A DNA stretch of 64,000 bases from Oceanicola sp. 502str15 (GTDB taxonomy: Bacteria > Pseudomonadota > Alphaproteobacteria > Rhodobacterales > Rhodobacteraceae): the NCBI RefSeq assembly GCF_024105635.1, contig NZ_WYDQ01000001.1, positions 2,232,001-2,296,000 on the forward strand. The letters are read 5' to 3'. The position numbers and the translations under genes were made by a program. A model generated the notes under the pieces. That model ran no database searches and was not told the DNA's origin. It saw only the letters and a list, made by a program, of their open reading frames with translations. Shown here one piece after another: positions 17,985 to 27,265 of this stretch (position 1 is its first letter; every line of letters starts with the position of its first letter).

Positions 17985-18701
17985 TCAGAAGACGAGCCGT
18001 CCCTGCGACAGGGCGAGGGCCACGGCATGGGTGGTGTTCATGGCGCCGAGCTTGTAGCGGGCGCCCTCGATGTAGACCCGCAGGGTGTGCTCGGAGATTT
18101 CGAGGCTCTCGGCGGCCTGGGCGCGGCTGTAGCCGAGCGCCAGAAGGGTGAGCGCGTCGCGTTCGCGGGGCGAGAGCGGGCGTTGCGGGGTGCTGCCCGG
18201 GCCGCCTGCGTCGATGTCGAGCGCCTTCTGGTTGAGGTAGTGGGCGGCGAGGATCAGCTCGCGGGTGTGGGCCTCGGTGAAGCGGGTCCATTTTGCGTCG
18301 GTCGCGTTGTGCGACACGGTGAACAGCGCAAATTGTCCCGAGGGCCCGCGGATGGGCACGGTGTAGCCCTGGTTGCCGACCCCGGCCCCCTGTGCCTCGT
18401 CCATGAAGTCGCGGCTGACCGCGCCGGACCAGTCGAGGCGGCGCCAGTCGACCGGGTGGAAGCGCTGGAAACAGCCCATGACCACCGGGTCGATGCGCTC
18501 GTATTCTTCGGAGATGTAGCGATCGACCCAGGAGTCGGAGTAGGTCAGCGCGGCGTATTGCCCGCCGCTGGCATTGACCGAGTGATAGACGACATGCTCG
18601 ACCTCGAAGAGTTCGCGCAGCTCGAAGACGCTGGCCTGAACATCGTCAAGCGTGCTCGCCTGCTGCAAGCCCTCGATGAAAGTTTCCATTGCTGCCGCCA
18701 T
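17985..18701 (-). CDS. luxR: LuxR-family quorum-sensing regulator
   Basis: Transcription factor of about 238 residues with an N-terminal autoinducer-binding domain (TYSDSWVDRYISEEYERIDPVV with the conserved Trp, Tyr and Asp-Pro, then FHPVDW) and a C-terminal LuxR helix-turn-helix (LSPRERDALTLLALGYSRAQAAESLEISEHTLRVYIEGARYKLGAMNTTHAVALAL). It should sense the lactone made by the adjacent LuxI. The start is taken at ATG 18701; ATG 18689 is also possible. The first codons overlap the end of a small ORF in another frame, suggesting translational coupling. Confidence 0.9.
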   Translation of the reverse strand: MAAAMETFIEGLQQASTLDDVQASVFELRELFEVEHVVYHSVNASGGQYAALTYSDSWVDRYISEEYERIDPVVMGCFQRFHPVDWRRLDWSGAVSRDFMDEAQGAGVGNQGYTVPIRGPSGQFALFTVSHNATDAKWTRFTEAHTRELILAAHYLNQKALDIDAGGPGSTPQRPLSPRERDALTLLALGYSRAQAAESLEISEHTLRVYIEGARYKLGAMNTTHAVALALSQGRLVF

Positions 18702-18867
18702 CGCCTTCCGCCGAAGCGTCTCCCCTGAACGATGCGGGACCGCAGCCGGTTTCGCGGCTTGCAATATCGATCGTCTCCAGCAGCTTTCCCTCCAGCATGG
18801 AAAGCCCGTTGCGCTCTGCATAAGCCCGCAGGTCGGCCAGGACGTCGATGACCCAATCGTGTTTCAT
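18646..18867 (-). CDS. Small ORF overlapping the start of luxR
   Basis: An ORF of 73 residues (starts MKHDWVIDVLADLRAYAERNG, then LSMLEGKLLETIDIAS) with a GAGG site before the ATG. Its stop at 18646 lies 56 bp inside luxR. The DWVIDVLADLR...A..NGL..L pattern resembles short proteins I recall next to luxR genes in roseobacters; that is memory, not a search. The second half (from about residue 40) is low-complexity and may be variable. It would be the first gene of the luxR transcript. Function unknown. Confidence 0.55.
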   Translation of the reverse strand: MKHDWVIDVLADLRAYAERNGLSMLEGKLLETIDIASRETGCGPASFRGDASAEGDGGSNGNFHRGLAAGEHA

Positions 18868-18888
18868 AGGCAGCCTCAAGTCTAAAGG

Positions 18889-18904
18889 TTAACGATGTAT
18901 TAAC
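18889..18904. promoter_or_regulatory. CtrA box upstream of the small ORF/luxR
   Basis: TTAACGATGTATTAAC is a second perfect TTAA-N7-TTAAC match, 22 bp upstream of the small ORF's start codon and about 190 bp upstream of luxR. With the box before luxI, both promoters of the quorum-sensing locus carry CtrA consensus sites. Confidence 0.6.
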
Positions 18905-18950
18905 ACAACCCTAGCATGTGACCGGCGCGGGTGAAATTCGCGGATGTGCA

Positions 18951-18970
18951 GTCCCCAGAAATGGGGAGAC
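18951..18970. promoter_or_regulatory. Lux-box-like palindrome upstream of luxR
   Basis: GTCCCCAGAAATGGGGAGAC is an imperfect 20-bp inverted repeat (CCCCA-GAAA-TGGGG core). Its length and place, 84 bp upstream of the small ORF that precedes luxR, suit a LuxR-type operator. It could instead be an mRNA hairpin. No second copy occurs near luxI, which weakens the lux-box reading. Confidence 0.35.
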
Positions 18971-19018
18971 CTGCCCTTTTGGCCAATTTTAATTGACATG
19001 TTTACGATCTCGACAGGA

Positions 19019-19043
19019 CTCCGGCCCCGAATTGGGGCCGGAG
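19019..19043. terminator. Hairpin downstream of ccrA
   Basis: Perfect 10-bp inverted repeat CTCCGGCCCC / GGGGCCGGAG with a GAATT loop, 79 bp beyond the ccrA stop on its strand. No T-tract follows on either strand, so intrinsic termination is uncertain. Confidence 0.4.
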
Positions 19044-19121
19044 AATCAGTGCCGAAAGCACAACCTGTGCGTGTGCCTCGCTGCCTTGCCACCCTTGTGC
19101 GGCGGCGGCGTGGACGCCGGG

Positions 19122-20420
<1,299 letters not shown>

Positions 20421-20528
20421 CTGTGTCTCTCCTCATGTCCTGCTGCGGCGCAGAATCGCGCCTCGATCTGGCGCTTTCTACGAATGGCTGCGCAAGATTG
20501 CAATACTACTGAGGTAGAATTTGTAATT

Positions 20529-21983
20529 TTATGTCTCACCCGATTCAGTTTCGCCGCGAAACCCGGCAGCGCCCTTCGCAGTCGCATCATCGGCAGGCAG
20601 GAGCCGGGGATGGGGGGCGCTCGCAGGTGCGGCATCGCCCAGTTGCGCGAGCTGCGGGGCGATGGAGGCGGCATAGAATCGCAGCAGCGCGTGCTCTTCG
20701 GGACGGGCGGCTATGCCGGCTTCGGTGTCGGACAGGAGGTTGCGGTCGTGCAGGAGGCGCAGGGCGTTTTCGAGCGCGTAGGCGGGGCTGGCGCGGGGCA
20801 CGTGGAGCACGATGCCGGTGGCTTCGATCTGGCGGATGCGGGCGTTCCAGCGGCGTTCGAGCGCGGCCCGGGTGAGCGGCCCCTCGGCCTCGAGCAGCAG
20901 GGCCGCGAGGAGGGGCACGGGGAGCACCGGCATTACCGCCTCGATCCGCTCCATCAGCTCCTTGCCCAGCGCTTCGGTATCGCCGGGAAAGCTGGCCAGC
21001 GAAAGCGGGTCGCCAAAGCTCACCGCCGCATATCCGAGGTGGTGGGTGAGCCCGCGCACCCGCAGCACAAGCCGCCGGACCAGCCAGCGGAACACCACCC
21101 TTATCCGGGTCGGAAAGCCGCCGCCGCCCTGCGCCGCGATCAGCACCCGGTCTTCCAGCACCCGGTCGTAGTTGAGCGCGGTGGGCACGAAGACCACCTC
21201 GGTGCCGTCCTTCGCGGCCTCGCTGATATAGGCCAGCAGCCCCAGCTTGGGCTCGCCCGGCGCCCCGGTGAGCGAGAGCCGCCCCTCTGGGAACATGGCC
21301 TGGGTCACATGGGCGCGGGTGGCTACGGCGACATAGGTTGCCAGCACCGTGCGGTAGAGCTCGCCGCGCGACTTGCGGCGGATGAAGTAGGCCCCCATCG
21401 CCCGGATCAGCGTGCGCAGCGGCCAGACCCGCGCCCATTCGCCCACCGCGTAGGAGAGCGTGGTGCTCTGGGCCACGAGGTAGGTGACGAGCACGTAGTC
21501 CATGTTGCTGCGGTGGTTGATGACGAAGACCACGGTGGCGTCTTTCGGGATGGCCTCCAGCTTGGCGGCGTCGATCCGTGCGAGGCGGACGCGGAAGAGC
21601 GAGGTGGTCAGCCATTTGGCGGCGCGGATCGCGAAGCCGAAATAGGCAAAGGCGGAGAAGCCGGGCACGATTTCGCGGGCGTAGCGCTGCGCGGTTTCGA
21701 AGGCGACCTCTTCGGGAACGTCTTCTGCGGCGGCGTGTGCGGTGACGGCGGCGAGCACCTCGGGGGCATAGAGCACACGCTGAATGGTGTCGCGCCGGCG
21801 GGCCAGCTTGAAGGGCTCGATGGGCCGCGCGAGGCGGGTGTTCAGCCGCGCCACCGCCCTTTCCAGCCGCCGCCGGAAGAACCAGCGGACGGAGGGAAAA
21901 AGGAAGTGCGAGGCGAATGTGACGACGGCGAAGATGAGGAGAAGGAGGAACAGCCAGAACGGAAGGGTGATCTGGCCGCCCAT
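20529..21983 (-). CDS. PlsB/PlsC-type acyltransferase
   Basis: Membrane-associated glycerol-3-phosphate or lysophosphatidate acyltransferase of 484 residues. One N-terminal membrane helix (about 8-30) is followed by the acyltransferase blocks VVFVINHRSNMDYVLVTYL (HX4D) and QAMFPEGRLSLTGAPGEPKLGLL (block III). The HRSNMDY spelling is closer to PlsB than to PlsC, although the protein is far shorter than E. coli PlsB. It starts three bases after the DUF4239 gene's stop, so the two are an operon, and it ends 108 bp before ccrA on the same strand. Confidence 0.82.
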   Translation of the reverse strand: MGGQITLPFWLFLLLLIFAVVTFASHFLFPSVRWFFRRRLERAVARLNTRLARPIEPFKLARRRDTIQRVLYAPEVLAAVTAHAAAEDVPEEVAFETAQRYAREIVPGFSAFAYFGFAIRAAKWLTTSLFRVRLARIDAAKLEAIPKDATVVFVINHRSNMDYVLVTYLVAQSTTLSYAVGEWARVWPLRTLIRAMGAYFIRRKSRGELYRTVLATYVAVATRAHVTQAMFPEGRLSLTGAPGEPKLGLLAYISEAAKDGTEVVFVPTALNYDRVLEDRVLIAAQGGGGFPTRIRVVFRWLVRRLVLRVRGLTHHLGYAAVSFGDPLSLASFPGDTEALGKELMERIEAVMPVLPVPLLAALLLEAEGPLTRAALERRWNARIRQIEATGIVLHVPRASPAYALENALRLLHDRNLLSDTEAGIAARPEEHALLRFYAASIAPQLAQLGDAAPASAPHPRLLPADDATAKGAAGFRGETESGET

Positions 21984-21986
21984 GGG

Positions 21987-22775
21987 TCAGCCCGCCTGTG
22001 CCAGTTGATCCGCGAGGCCGCGGATGGGCGATTGATCCACCTCGATGATCCCGCGCCTCGGCCGGTCGAGGTCGATGATGACGAAGACCAGACCGACGAT
22101 GAGCAACAGCATCGCATAGACCGCCGGGCCGGGGCGCACCCCGGTTTGGGCCGAGGCGAGGCCGAGCACCCAGCCGAGCAGGATGAAGGTGCCGTAGAGC
22201 AGCAGCAGCACCGGCTCGGGGACGTGGCGGTTGATGGCCGCGTCGCGGGAGGAGAGCTGGTCGATCATGTCGTTCAGCGAGTTGGTGAAGGCGACTATGG
22301 CCGGGCCGCCCTGCTCGCGGGCGGTGGCGGCGGACAGGGCCCAGAGCTGGTCGAAGGTCTTTTGCGCGGTGGCGACCATCCCGGCGCGGCGGGCCTCCTG
22401 ATGGGCAGGCACCTCGCCGGCCTTGGCGCGGAATTCGGTATACTTGACCAGCAGGGTGCGGGCCTCTTCGCGGGCACCGTCGGGCATGAGATCGGTGCGC
22501 AGCCAGGCGGTGCCGATGGCGTTGGCCTCATCGACCACGGCTTGGGAGCGGGTGTCGTAGCGCCCGAGCGCGAGGGAAAAGGTGAAACCCAGCAGCAGGC
22601 CCAGAATCGCCAGGAGCGAGCCCTGCACCGCGAGGGTCTGGCTTTTGCCCTCCTCCGAGGTCCGCCGGGCACGACGCCCCGCCATGGCGCGACCACCGAA
22701 CATTGCGGCGATCATCGACGCCAGCAGCACAAGGGCGATCAGCCCCGAATTCAGGCCATACATAAGCTCAGGCAC
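21987..22775 (-). CDS. DUF4239 (bestrophin-like) membrane protein
   Basis: A 262-residue protein with two N-terminal membrane helices (about 9-28 and 50-70), a soluble helical region with the conserved RYDTRSQAVVDEANAIGTAWLR segment, and two C-terminal helices. This is the DUF4239 arrangement; the family is sometimes labelled bestrophin-like, but no channel function is shown. GTG 22775 has a strong upstream GGGAGGGAAAGGGA; the ATG at 22763 is an alternative. It forms an operon with the acyltransferase and is divergent from ecm. Confidence 0.8.
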   Translation of the reverse strand: MPELMYGLNSGLIALVLLASMIAAMFGGRAMAGRRARRTSEEGKSQTLAVQGSLLAILGLLLGFTFSLALGRYDTRSQAVVDEANAIGTAWLRTDLMPDGAREEARTLLVKYTEFRAKAGEVPAHQEARRAGMVATAQKTFDQLWALSAATAREQGGPAIVAFTNSLNDMIDQLSSRDAAINRHVPEPVLLLLYGTFILLGWVLGLASAQTGVRPGPAVYAMLLLIVGLVFVIIDLDRPRRGIIEVDQSPIRGLADQLAQAG

Positions 22776-22946
22776 TCCCTTTCCCTCCCATATTCATATC
22801 ACGAGGCGCGGAAAGCTGTAGCATTGCGCGGCACAAGCGCAATACCGGGCTCCGCTGCGTTGCGGCGAATTGACATTGGCATAATCTTTCGTCCATAAGC
22901 TCCCGAACGGAATAATCTTGCTCACCCGATTCATCGGAGCCCTGTC

Positions 22947-24914
22947 ATGTCGCAACCGCAGCAAAAAGATCGCCCCTGGCTCTTCCGGACCTATGCCGGG
23001 CACTCCACGGCCAAGGCCTCGAACGCGCTCTACCGGGCCAACCTCGCCAAGGGGCAGACCGGCCTTTCGGTGGCTTTCGACCTGCCGACGCAGACCGGCT
23101 ACGACAGCGACGACCCCCGCTCGCGCGGCGAGGTGGGCAAGGTCGGCGTGCCGGTGGCGCATCTTGGCGACATGCGGGCGCTGTTTGCCGATATTCCGCT
23201 GGAGCAGATGAACACCTCGATGACGATCAACGCGACGGCGCCGTGGCTGCTGGCGCTCTACATCGCGGTGGCCGAAGAACAGGGGGCGGATGTGGCCGCG
23301 CTTCAGGGCACGGTGCAGAACGACATCATCAAGGAGTACCTTTCGCGCGGCACCTATGTGTGCCCGCCAAAGCCCTCGCTGAAGCTGATCACTGACGTGG
23401 CGGCCTATTGCTACAAGAACGTACCCAAGTGGAACCCGATGAACGTGTGTTCCTACCACCTGCAGGAAGCCGGGGCGACGCCGGAGCAGGAGCTGGCCTT
23501 TGCTCTGGCGACGGCGATTGCGGTGCTGGACGCGTTGAAGGGGCAGGTGCCGGAAGAGGATTTTCCGGTGCTGGTGGGGCGGATCTCGTTCTTCGTGAAC
23601 GCGGGCATCCGGTTTGTGACCGAGATGTGCAAGATGCGGGCCTTTGTGGATTTGTGGGACGAGATCTGCCGCGAGCGCTACGGGGTTGAAGACCCGAAGA
23701 TGCGGCGGTTCCGCTATGGGGTACAGGTGAACTCTCTCGGGCTGACCGAGCAGCAGCCGGAGAACAATGTTTACCGGATTCTGATCGAGATGCTGGCGGT
23801 GACGCTCTCCAAGAACGCCCGCGCACGGGCGGTGCAGCTTCCGGCGTGGAACGAGGCGCTGGGGCTGCCGCGCCCATGGGATCAGCAATGGTCGCTCAGG
23901 ATGCAGCAGATCATGGCCTATGAAACCGACCTGCTGGAGTTCGACGACCTGTTTGATGGCAACCCGGCGGTCGACCGCAAGGTGGAGGTGCTGAAGGAGG
24001 GCGCGCGGGCCGAACTGGCGCAGCTTGATGGCATGGGCGGCGCGATTGCGGCGATCGACTACATGAAAGGTCGGCTGGTGGAGAGCAATGCCGAACGGCT
24101 GGGCCGGGTCGAGACCGGCGAAACCGTGGTGGTGGGCGTGAACCGCTGGGCCGAGGGCGAGCCCTCGCCGCTGATGGGCGAGGACGGCGGGATCATGACG
24201 GTCGATCCGGCGGTGGAGGCCGAGCAGGTGGCGCGGCTTCAGGCCTGGCGGGCCGCGCGCGACAACGAGGCCGTGGCGGAGGCGCTGGAGGCGCTGCGCG
24301 AGGCGGCGCGGACGGGCGAGAACGTGATGGAGCCCTCTATTGCGGCGGCAAAGGCGGGCGCGACCACCGGCGAATGGGCCGGTGCGATGCGGGCGGTCTT
24401 TGGCGAGTATCGCGGCCCGACCGGGGTGGCGCGCTCGCCGTCGAACCGCACCGAGGGGCTGGAGGAGATCCGCGAGGCGGTGGACCTCGTGTCCGACCGG
24501 CTCGGGCGGCGTCTGAAGTTTCTGGTCGGCAAGCCGGGCCTCGACGGGCATTCGAACGGCGCGGAGCAGATCGCCTTCCGGGCGCGGGATTGCGGAATGG
24601 ATATTGCCTATGAGGGCATCCGCCTGACGCCGGCAGAGATCGTGGCGGCGGCGGTAGAGCAGGAAGCGCATGTTGTCGGCATGTCAATTCTTTCAGGCAG
24701 CCATTTGCCGCTGATTGCCGAAACGCTGGAGCGGATGCGCGAGGCGGGGCTGTCGCATATTCCGCTGATCGTGGGCGGAATCATTCCCGATGAGGATGCG
24801 AAGGCCCTTAAGGATATGGGGGTTGCGCAGGTCTATACGCCCAAGGATTTCGAGCTGAACCGGATCATGATGGATATCGTCACCCTGGCCGAACCGCGCG
24901 AAGCCGCCGCCTGA
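22947..24914 (+). CDS. ecm: Ethylmalonyl-CoA mutase (coenzyme B12-dependent)
   Basis: Converts ethylmalonyl-CoA to methylsuccinyl-CoA, the step after epimerisation of the Ccr product. The 655-residue protein has an N-terminal mutase barrel (FRTYAGHSTAKASNALYRANLAKGQTGLSVAFDLPTQ) and a C-terminal B12-binding domain with the DxHxxG motif (LVGKPGLDGHSNGAEQ, about residues 525-541) and the SILSGSH and VGGIIPDED loops. Length and the short N terminus match Ecm rather than the about 710-residue methylmalonyl-CoA mutase. GGAG precedes the ATG. The 171-bp divergent intergenic region shows no recognisable cobalamin riboswitch. Confidence 0.93.
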   Translation: MSQPQQKDRPWLFRTYAGHSTAKASNALYRANLAKGQTGLSVAFDLPTQTGYDSDDPRSRGEVGKVGVPVAHLGDMRALFADIPLEQMNTSMTINATAPWLLALYIAVAEEQGADVAALQGTVQNDIIKEYLSRGTYVCPPKPSLKLITDVAAYCYKNVPKWNPMNVCSYHLQEAGATPEQELAFALATAIAVLDALKGQVPEEDFPVLVGRISFFVNAGIRFVTEMCKMRAFVDLWDEICRERYGVEDPKMRRFRYGVQVNSLGLTEQQPENNVYRILIEMLAVTLSKNARARAVQLPAWNEALGLPRPWDQQWSLRMQQIMAYETDLLEFDDLFDGNPAVDRKVEVLKEGARAELAQLDGMGGAIAAIDYMKGRLVESNAERLGRVETGETVVVGVNRWAEGEPSPLMGEDGGIMTVDPAVEAEQVARLQAWRAARDNEAVAEALEALREAARTGENVMEPSIAAAKAGATTGEWAGAMRAVFGEYRGPTGVARSPSNRTEGLEEIREAVDLVSDRLGRRLKFLVGKPGLDGHSNGAEQIAFRARDCGMDIAYEGIRLTPAEIVAAAVEQEAHVVGMSILSGSHLPLIAETLERMREAGLSHIPLIVGGIIPDEDAKALKDMGVAQVYTPKDFELNRIMMDIVTLAEPREAAA

Positions 24915-24942
24915 AACCTTTTCCAATCCGAAAAATCCGGAT

Positions 24943-24973
24943 GAATTCCGCTCCGCATTTCGGGCCGGAATTC
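24943..24973. terminator. Hairpin downstream of ecm
   Basis: GAATTCCG at 24943-24950 and CGGAATTC at 24966-24973 form an 8-bp perfect stem with a 15-base loop, 29 bp after the ecm stop. A weak T-rich stretch (GGCTTTTC) follows. It probably ends the ecm transcript. Confidence 0.45.
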
Positions 24974-25100
24974 ACTGGCTTTTCAAGGGCCGGGGTTGCG
25001 CTTATGATGTGAATGCGCAGCCTGCCTGTATTTCCTAGGCATTCACTAAAGTTACTGCGCAACCACTCACTTCGGGAACGGAACAAGAAAAGGTGTTCAA

Positions 25101-25436
25101 ATGGCAGTAAGCCTCAAGGGGATGAACCGCAAAGAGCTTGAAAAGCTGAAGGCGGATATCGAAAAAGCCCTCGTAAAACTCGCCGACGACGACAAGAAAG
25201 CCGCAAAGGCCGCGGCCGAAAAGGCAGCGCTGGCGCATGGCTTTTCGCTCGAGGAATTGACCGGCGGCGCGAAACGCGGGCGCAAGGCGGGCAAGAAGAC
25301 AAGCGGGCCGAAAGGCGCGCCGAAATACGCCAACCCGGCCGACACGTCCCAGACCTGGACCGGCCGCGGCCGTCAGCCCGCCTGGATCAAAGAGGGCCTC
25401 GGCGCCGGAAAATCGCTTGAGGACTTCGCGATCTGA
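25101..25436 (+). CDS. H-NS-family nucleoid protein (HvrA/Spb-like)
   Basis: Small DNA-binding protein of 111 residues. The N-terminal half is helical and charged (KELEKLKADIEKALVKLADDDKKAAKAAAEKAALAHGFSLEEL), the middle is Lys/Arg-rich (KRGRKAGKKTSGPKGAP) and the C terminus carries the H-NS binding motif KYANPADTSQTWTGRGRQPAWIKE. Such proteins silence AT-rich DNA and, in Rhodobacter, influence photosynthesis and nitrogen genes. A good AAAAGG site precedes the ATG. Local DNA from about 24.9 to 26.2 kb looks less GC-rich than the surroundings. Confidence 0.9.
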   Translation: MAVSLKGMNRKELEKLKADIEKALVKLADDDKKAAKAAAEKAALAHGFSLEELTGGAKRGRKAGKKTSGPKGAPKYANPADTSQTWTGRGRQPAWIKEGLGAGKSLEDFAI

Positions 25437-25498
25437 ACCATCTTCTGTTGCGGCGGCGGCCATGAGAGCCGCCCCGTAAAACAGATGAGGGACATCGC

Positions 25499-26206
25499 AT
25501 GACCGTTCATATCGGTGCCGAGAAGGGAGAGATCGCGGAAACCGTGCTTCTCCCCGGCGACCCGTATCGCGCCCGATGGGCCGCGGAAAGCTTTCTGGAA
25601 AACCCAAGGTGCATCAACGAGGTGCGCGGAATGCTGGGCTTTACCGGCACGTGGCGGGGGCATCCCGTGACGATCCAGGGCAGCGGCATGGGGATGCCGT
25701 CGCTGTCGATCTACGTCAACGAGCTGATCCGGGATTACGGGGCCAAGACGCTCATCCGCATCGGCTCGTGCGGCGCGATGCAGGAGAGCGTGGCGGTGCG
25801 CGACGTTGTGCTTGCGATGACGGCGAGCACGCTGTCGACCCCGTCGCGCGGCATTTTCCGCGAGTTGAACTTTGCGCCCTGCGCGGATTGGTCCCTGCTT
25901 TCCGCAGCGGCAGAGGCGGCAAAAGGCAAATCGGTAAAAACCCATGTTGGCGGCATATATTCTTCGGACGTGTTTTACGACGAGCGCCCCGATTTGAACG
26001 AGCAAATGGAACGGCATGGAATTCTGGCTGTCGAAATGGAAGCGGCAGAGCTTTATACCCTTGCCGCGCGATACGGCTGCAGGGCCCTCGCCGTGCTTAC
26101 CGTCAGCGATCACCTGAAGACCCATGAGGCCCTTCCCAGCGCAGAACGCGAAAAGAGTTTTGGCGATATGGTCGAAATCGCGCTGGAAGCCGCATTCAAC
26201 AAATAG
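25499..26206 (+). CDS. deoD: Purine-nucleoside phosphorylase, DeoD type
   Basis: Hexameric (high-molecular-mass) purine-nucleoside phosphorylase of 235 residues, releasing purine bases and ribose-1-phosphate. Motifs: [12 protein letters not shown] (phosphate binding), [38 protein letters not shown] (substrate ribose) and VSDHLKTHE (catalytic Asp). The SD GAGGGA precedes the ATG. It sits between the H-NS-like gene and an aldo/keto reductase, with 11 bp to the latter, so those two are probably co-transcribed. Confidence 0.93.
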   Translation: MTVHIGAEKGEIAETVLLPGDPYRARWAAESFLENPRCINEVRGMLGFTGTWRGHPVTIQGSGMGMPSLSIYVNELIRDYGAKTLIRIGSCGAMQESVAVRDVVLAMTASTLSTPSRGIFRELNFAPCADWSLLSAAAEAAKGKSVKTHVGGIYSSDVFYDERPDLNEQMERHGILAVEMEAAELYTLAARYGCRALAVLTVSDHLKTHEALPSAEREKSFGDMVEIALEAAFNK

Positions 26207-26217
26207 AGGATTACTCC

Positions 26218-27201
26218 ATGAAAAAGCGTAAACTCGGCGCCGGCGGGCCGGAGGTTTCGGCAATTGGCCTTGGCTGCATGTCCTTTGGTGGCTTCTTCGG
26301 GGCCACCGATCAGGAAACATCGGTGGCCTGCCTCGATGCCGCATGGGCGGCCGGCATCGACTTTCTGGATACGGCCAACATGTATGGCCCGCACACCTCT
26401 GAGGAGGCGATCGGGGTCTGGCTGAAGGCCAGCGGCAAGCGTCCGGTGATTGCCACCAAGGCCTCTATCGTGCCCAAGCCCAAGCGGCATTTCCGCAATG
26501 ACGAGGACCACCTGCGCAGCGAGCTGGAGGGCAGCCTGACGCGGTTGGGGGTGGACCGGGTGGAGCTGTTCTACATTCACCGCCGCGAGCAGGAGCGCCC
26601 GATCGAGGAGGTGGTGGAAAGCCTCGTGCGGATGAAGGAAGAGGGGCTGATCGGCGGCTACGGCCTGAGCGAAGTGGCGCCCGGCACCATTCGGCGTGCG
26701 CAGGCGGTGCATCCCTGCATGGCGGTGCAGAACGAATACTCACTCTGGACCCGCCTGCCCGAGCTGGGCGTGATCCAGACCTGCGCCGAGCTGGGCATTG
26801 CCTTTGTGCCCTTCAGCCCGCTGGCGCGGGGCGAAATGTCGGAGACCGCGCCCGACCGGGCCGCGATGCGCGACAATGATTTTCGCCGCGTCAGCCCGCG
26901 CTGGCAGGACCCAAATCACGGCTACAATCAGGAAGCGCTGAACCGCTTCCGCGCCTATGCGAAGGGCCGCGGGGTGGCGACCTCGAAGCTGGCGCTGGCC
27001 TGGGTTCTGGGCCGTGGCGACCACCTGATCCCGATCCCGGGCACCCGCACCGGGGCGCATCTGGAAGAATGGGCCGGCGCCTCGGAGCTGGAGCTGACGG
27101 CGCAGGACTATGCCGAGATCGAAAAGATCCTGCCGGTGGGCTTTGCCCATGGCGACCGCTACTCGGATGGGCAGGCAGTGGGGCCGGAGCGCTACTGCTA
27201 G
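26218..27201 (+). CDS. Aldo/keto reductase
   Basis: NADPH-dependent oxidoreductase of 327 residues with the AKR barrel. The tetrad is visible: Asp and Tyr in DFLDTANMYG, Lys in IATKAS, and the His position in ELFYIHRREQERPIEE. The cofactor region is GLSEVAPGTIRRA, and the C-terminal IPIPGTRTGAHLEEW is typical of the YakC/AKR13 branch. GAGGA precedes the ATG. Substrate unknown; the neighbouring deoD does not explain it. Confidence 0.9.
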   Translation: MKKRKLGAGGPEVSAIGLGCMSFGGFFGATDQETSVACLDAAWAAGIDFLDTANMYGPHTSEEAIGVWLKASGKRPVIATKASIVPKPKRHFRNDEDHLRSELEGSLTRLGVDRVELFYIHRREQERPIEEVVESLVRMKEEGLIGGYGLSEVAPGTIRRAQAVHPCMAVQNEYSLWTRLPELGVIQTCAELGIAFVPFSPLARGEMSETAPDRAAMRDNDFRRVSPRWQDPNHGYNQEALNRFRAYAKGRGVATSKLALAWVLGRGDHLIPIPGTRTGAHLEEWAGASELELTAQDYAEIEKILPVGFAHGDRYSDGQAVGPERYC

Positions 27202-27265
27202 GCCCGATTGCGCCCCTGCCCTGCCCGACATGTTGCCGGGCGGGGGCCAAACGCGCCGTTGCGCG

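Noticed and set aside
18993..18998. TTGACA on the plus strand between luxR and ccrA
   Set aside because: No convincing -10 box at the right distance and no plus-strand gene downstream; probably chance.
22776..22946. Cobalamin riboswitch before the B12-dependent mutase gene
   Set aside because: I could find no B12-box or matching stems in this 171-bp region; the enzyme uses B12 but need not be controlled by it.
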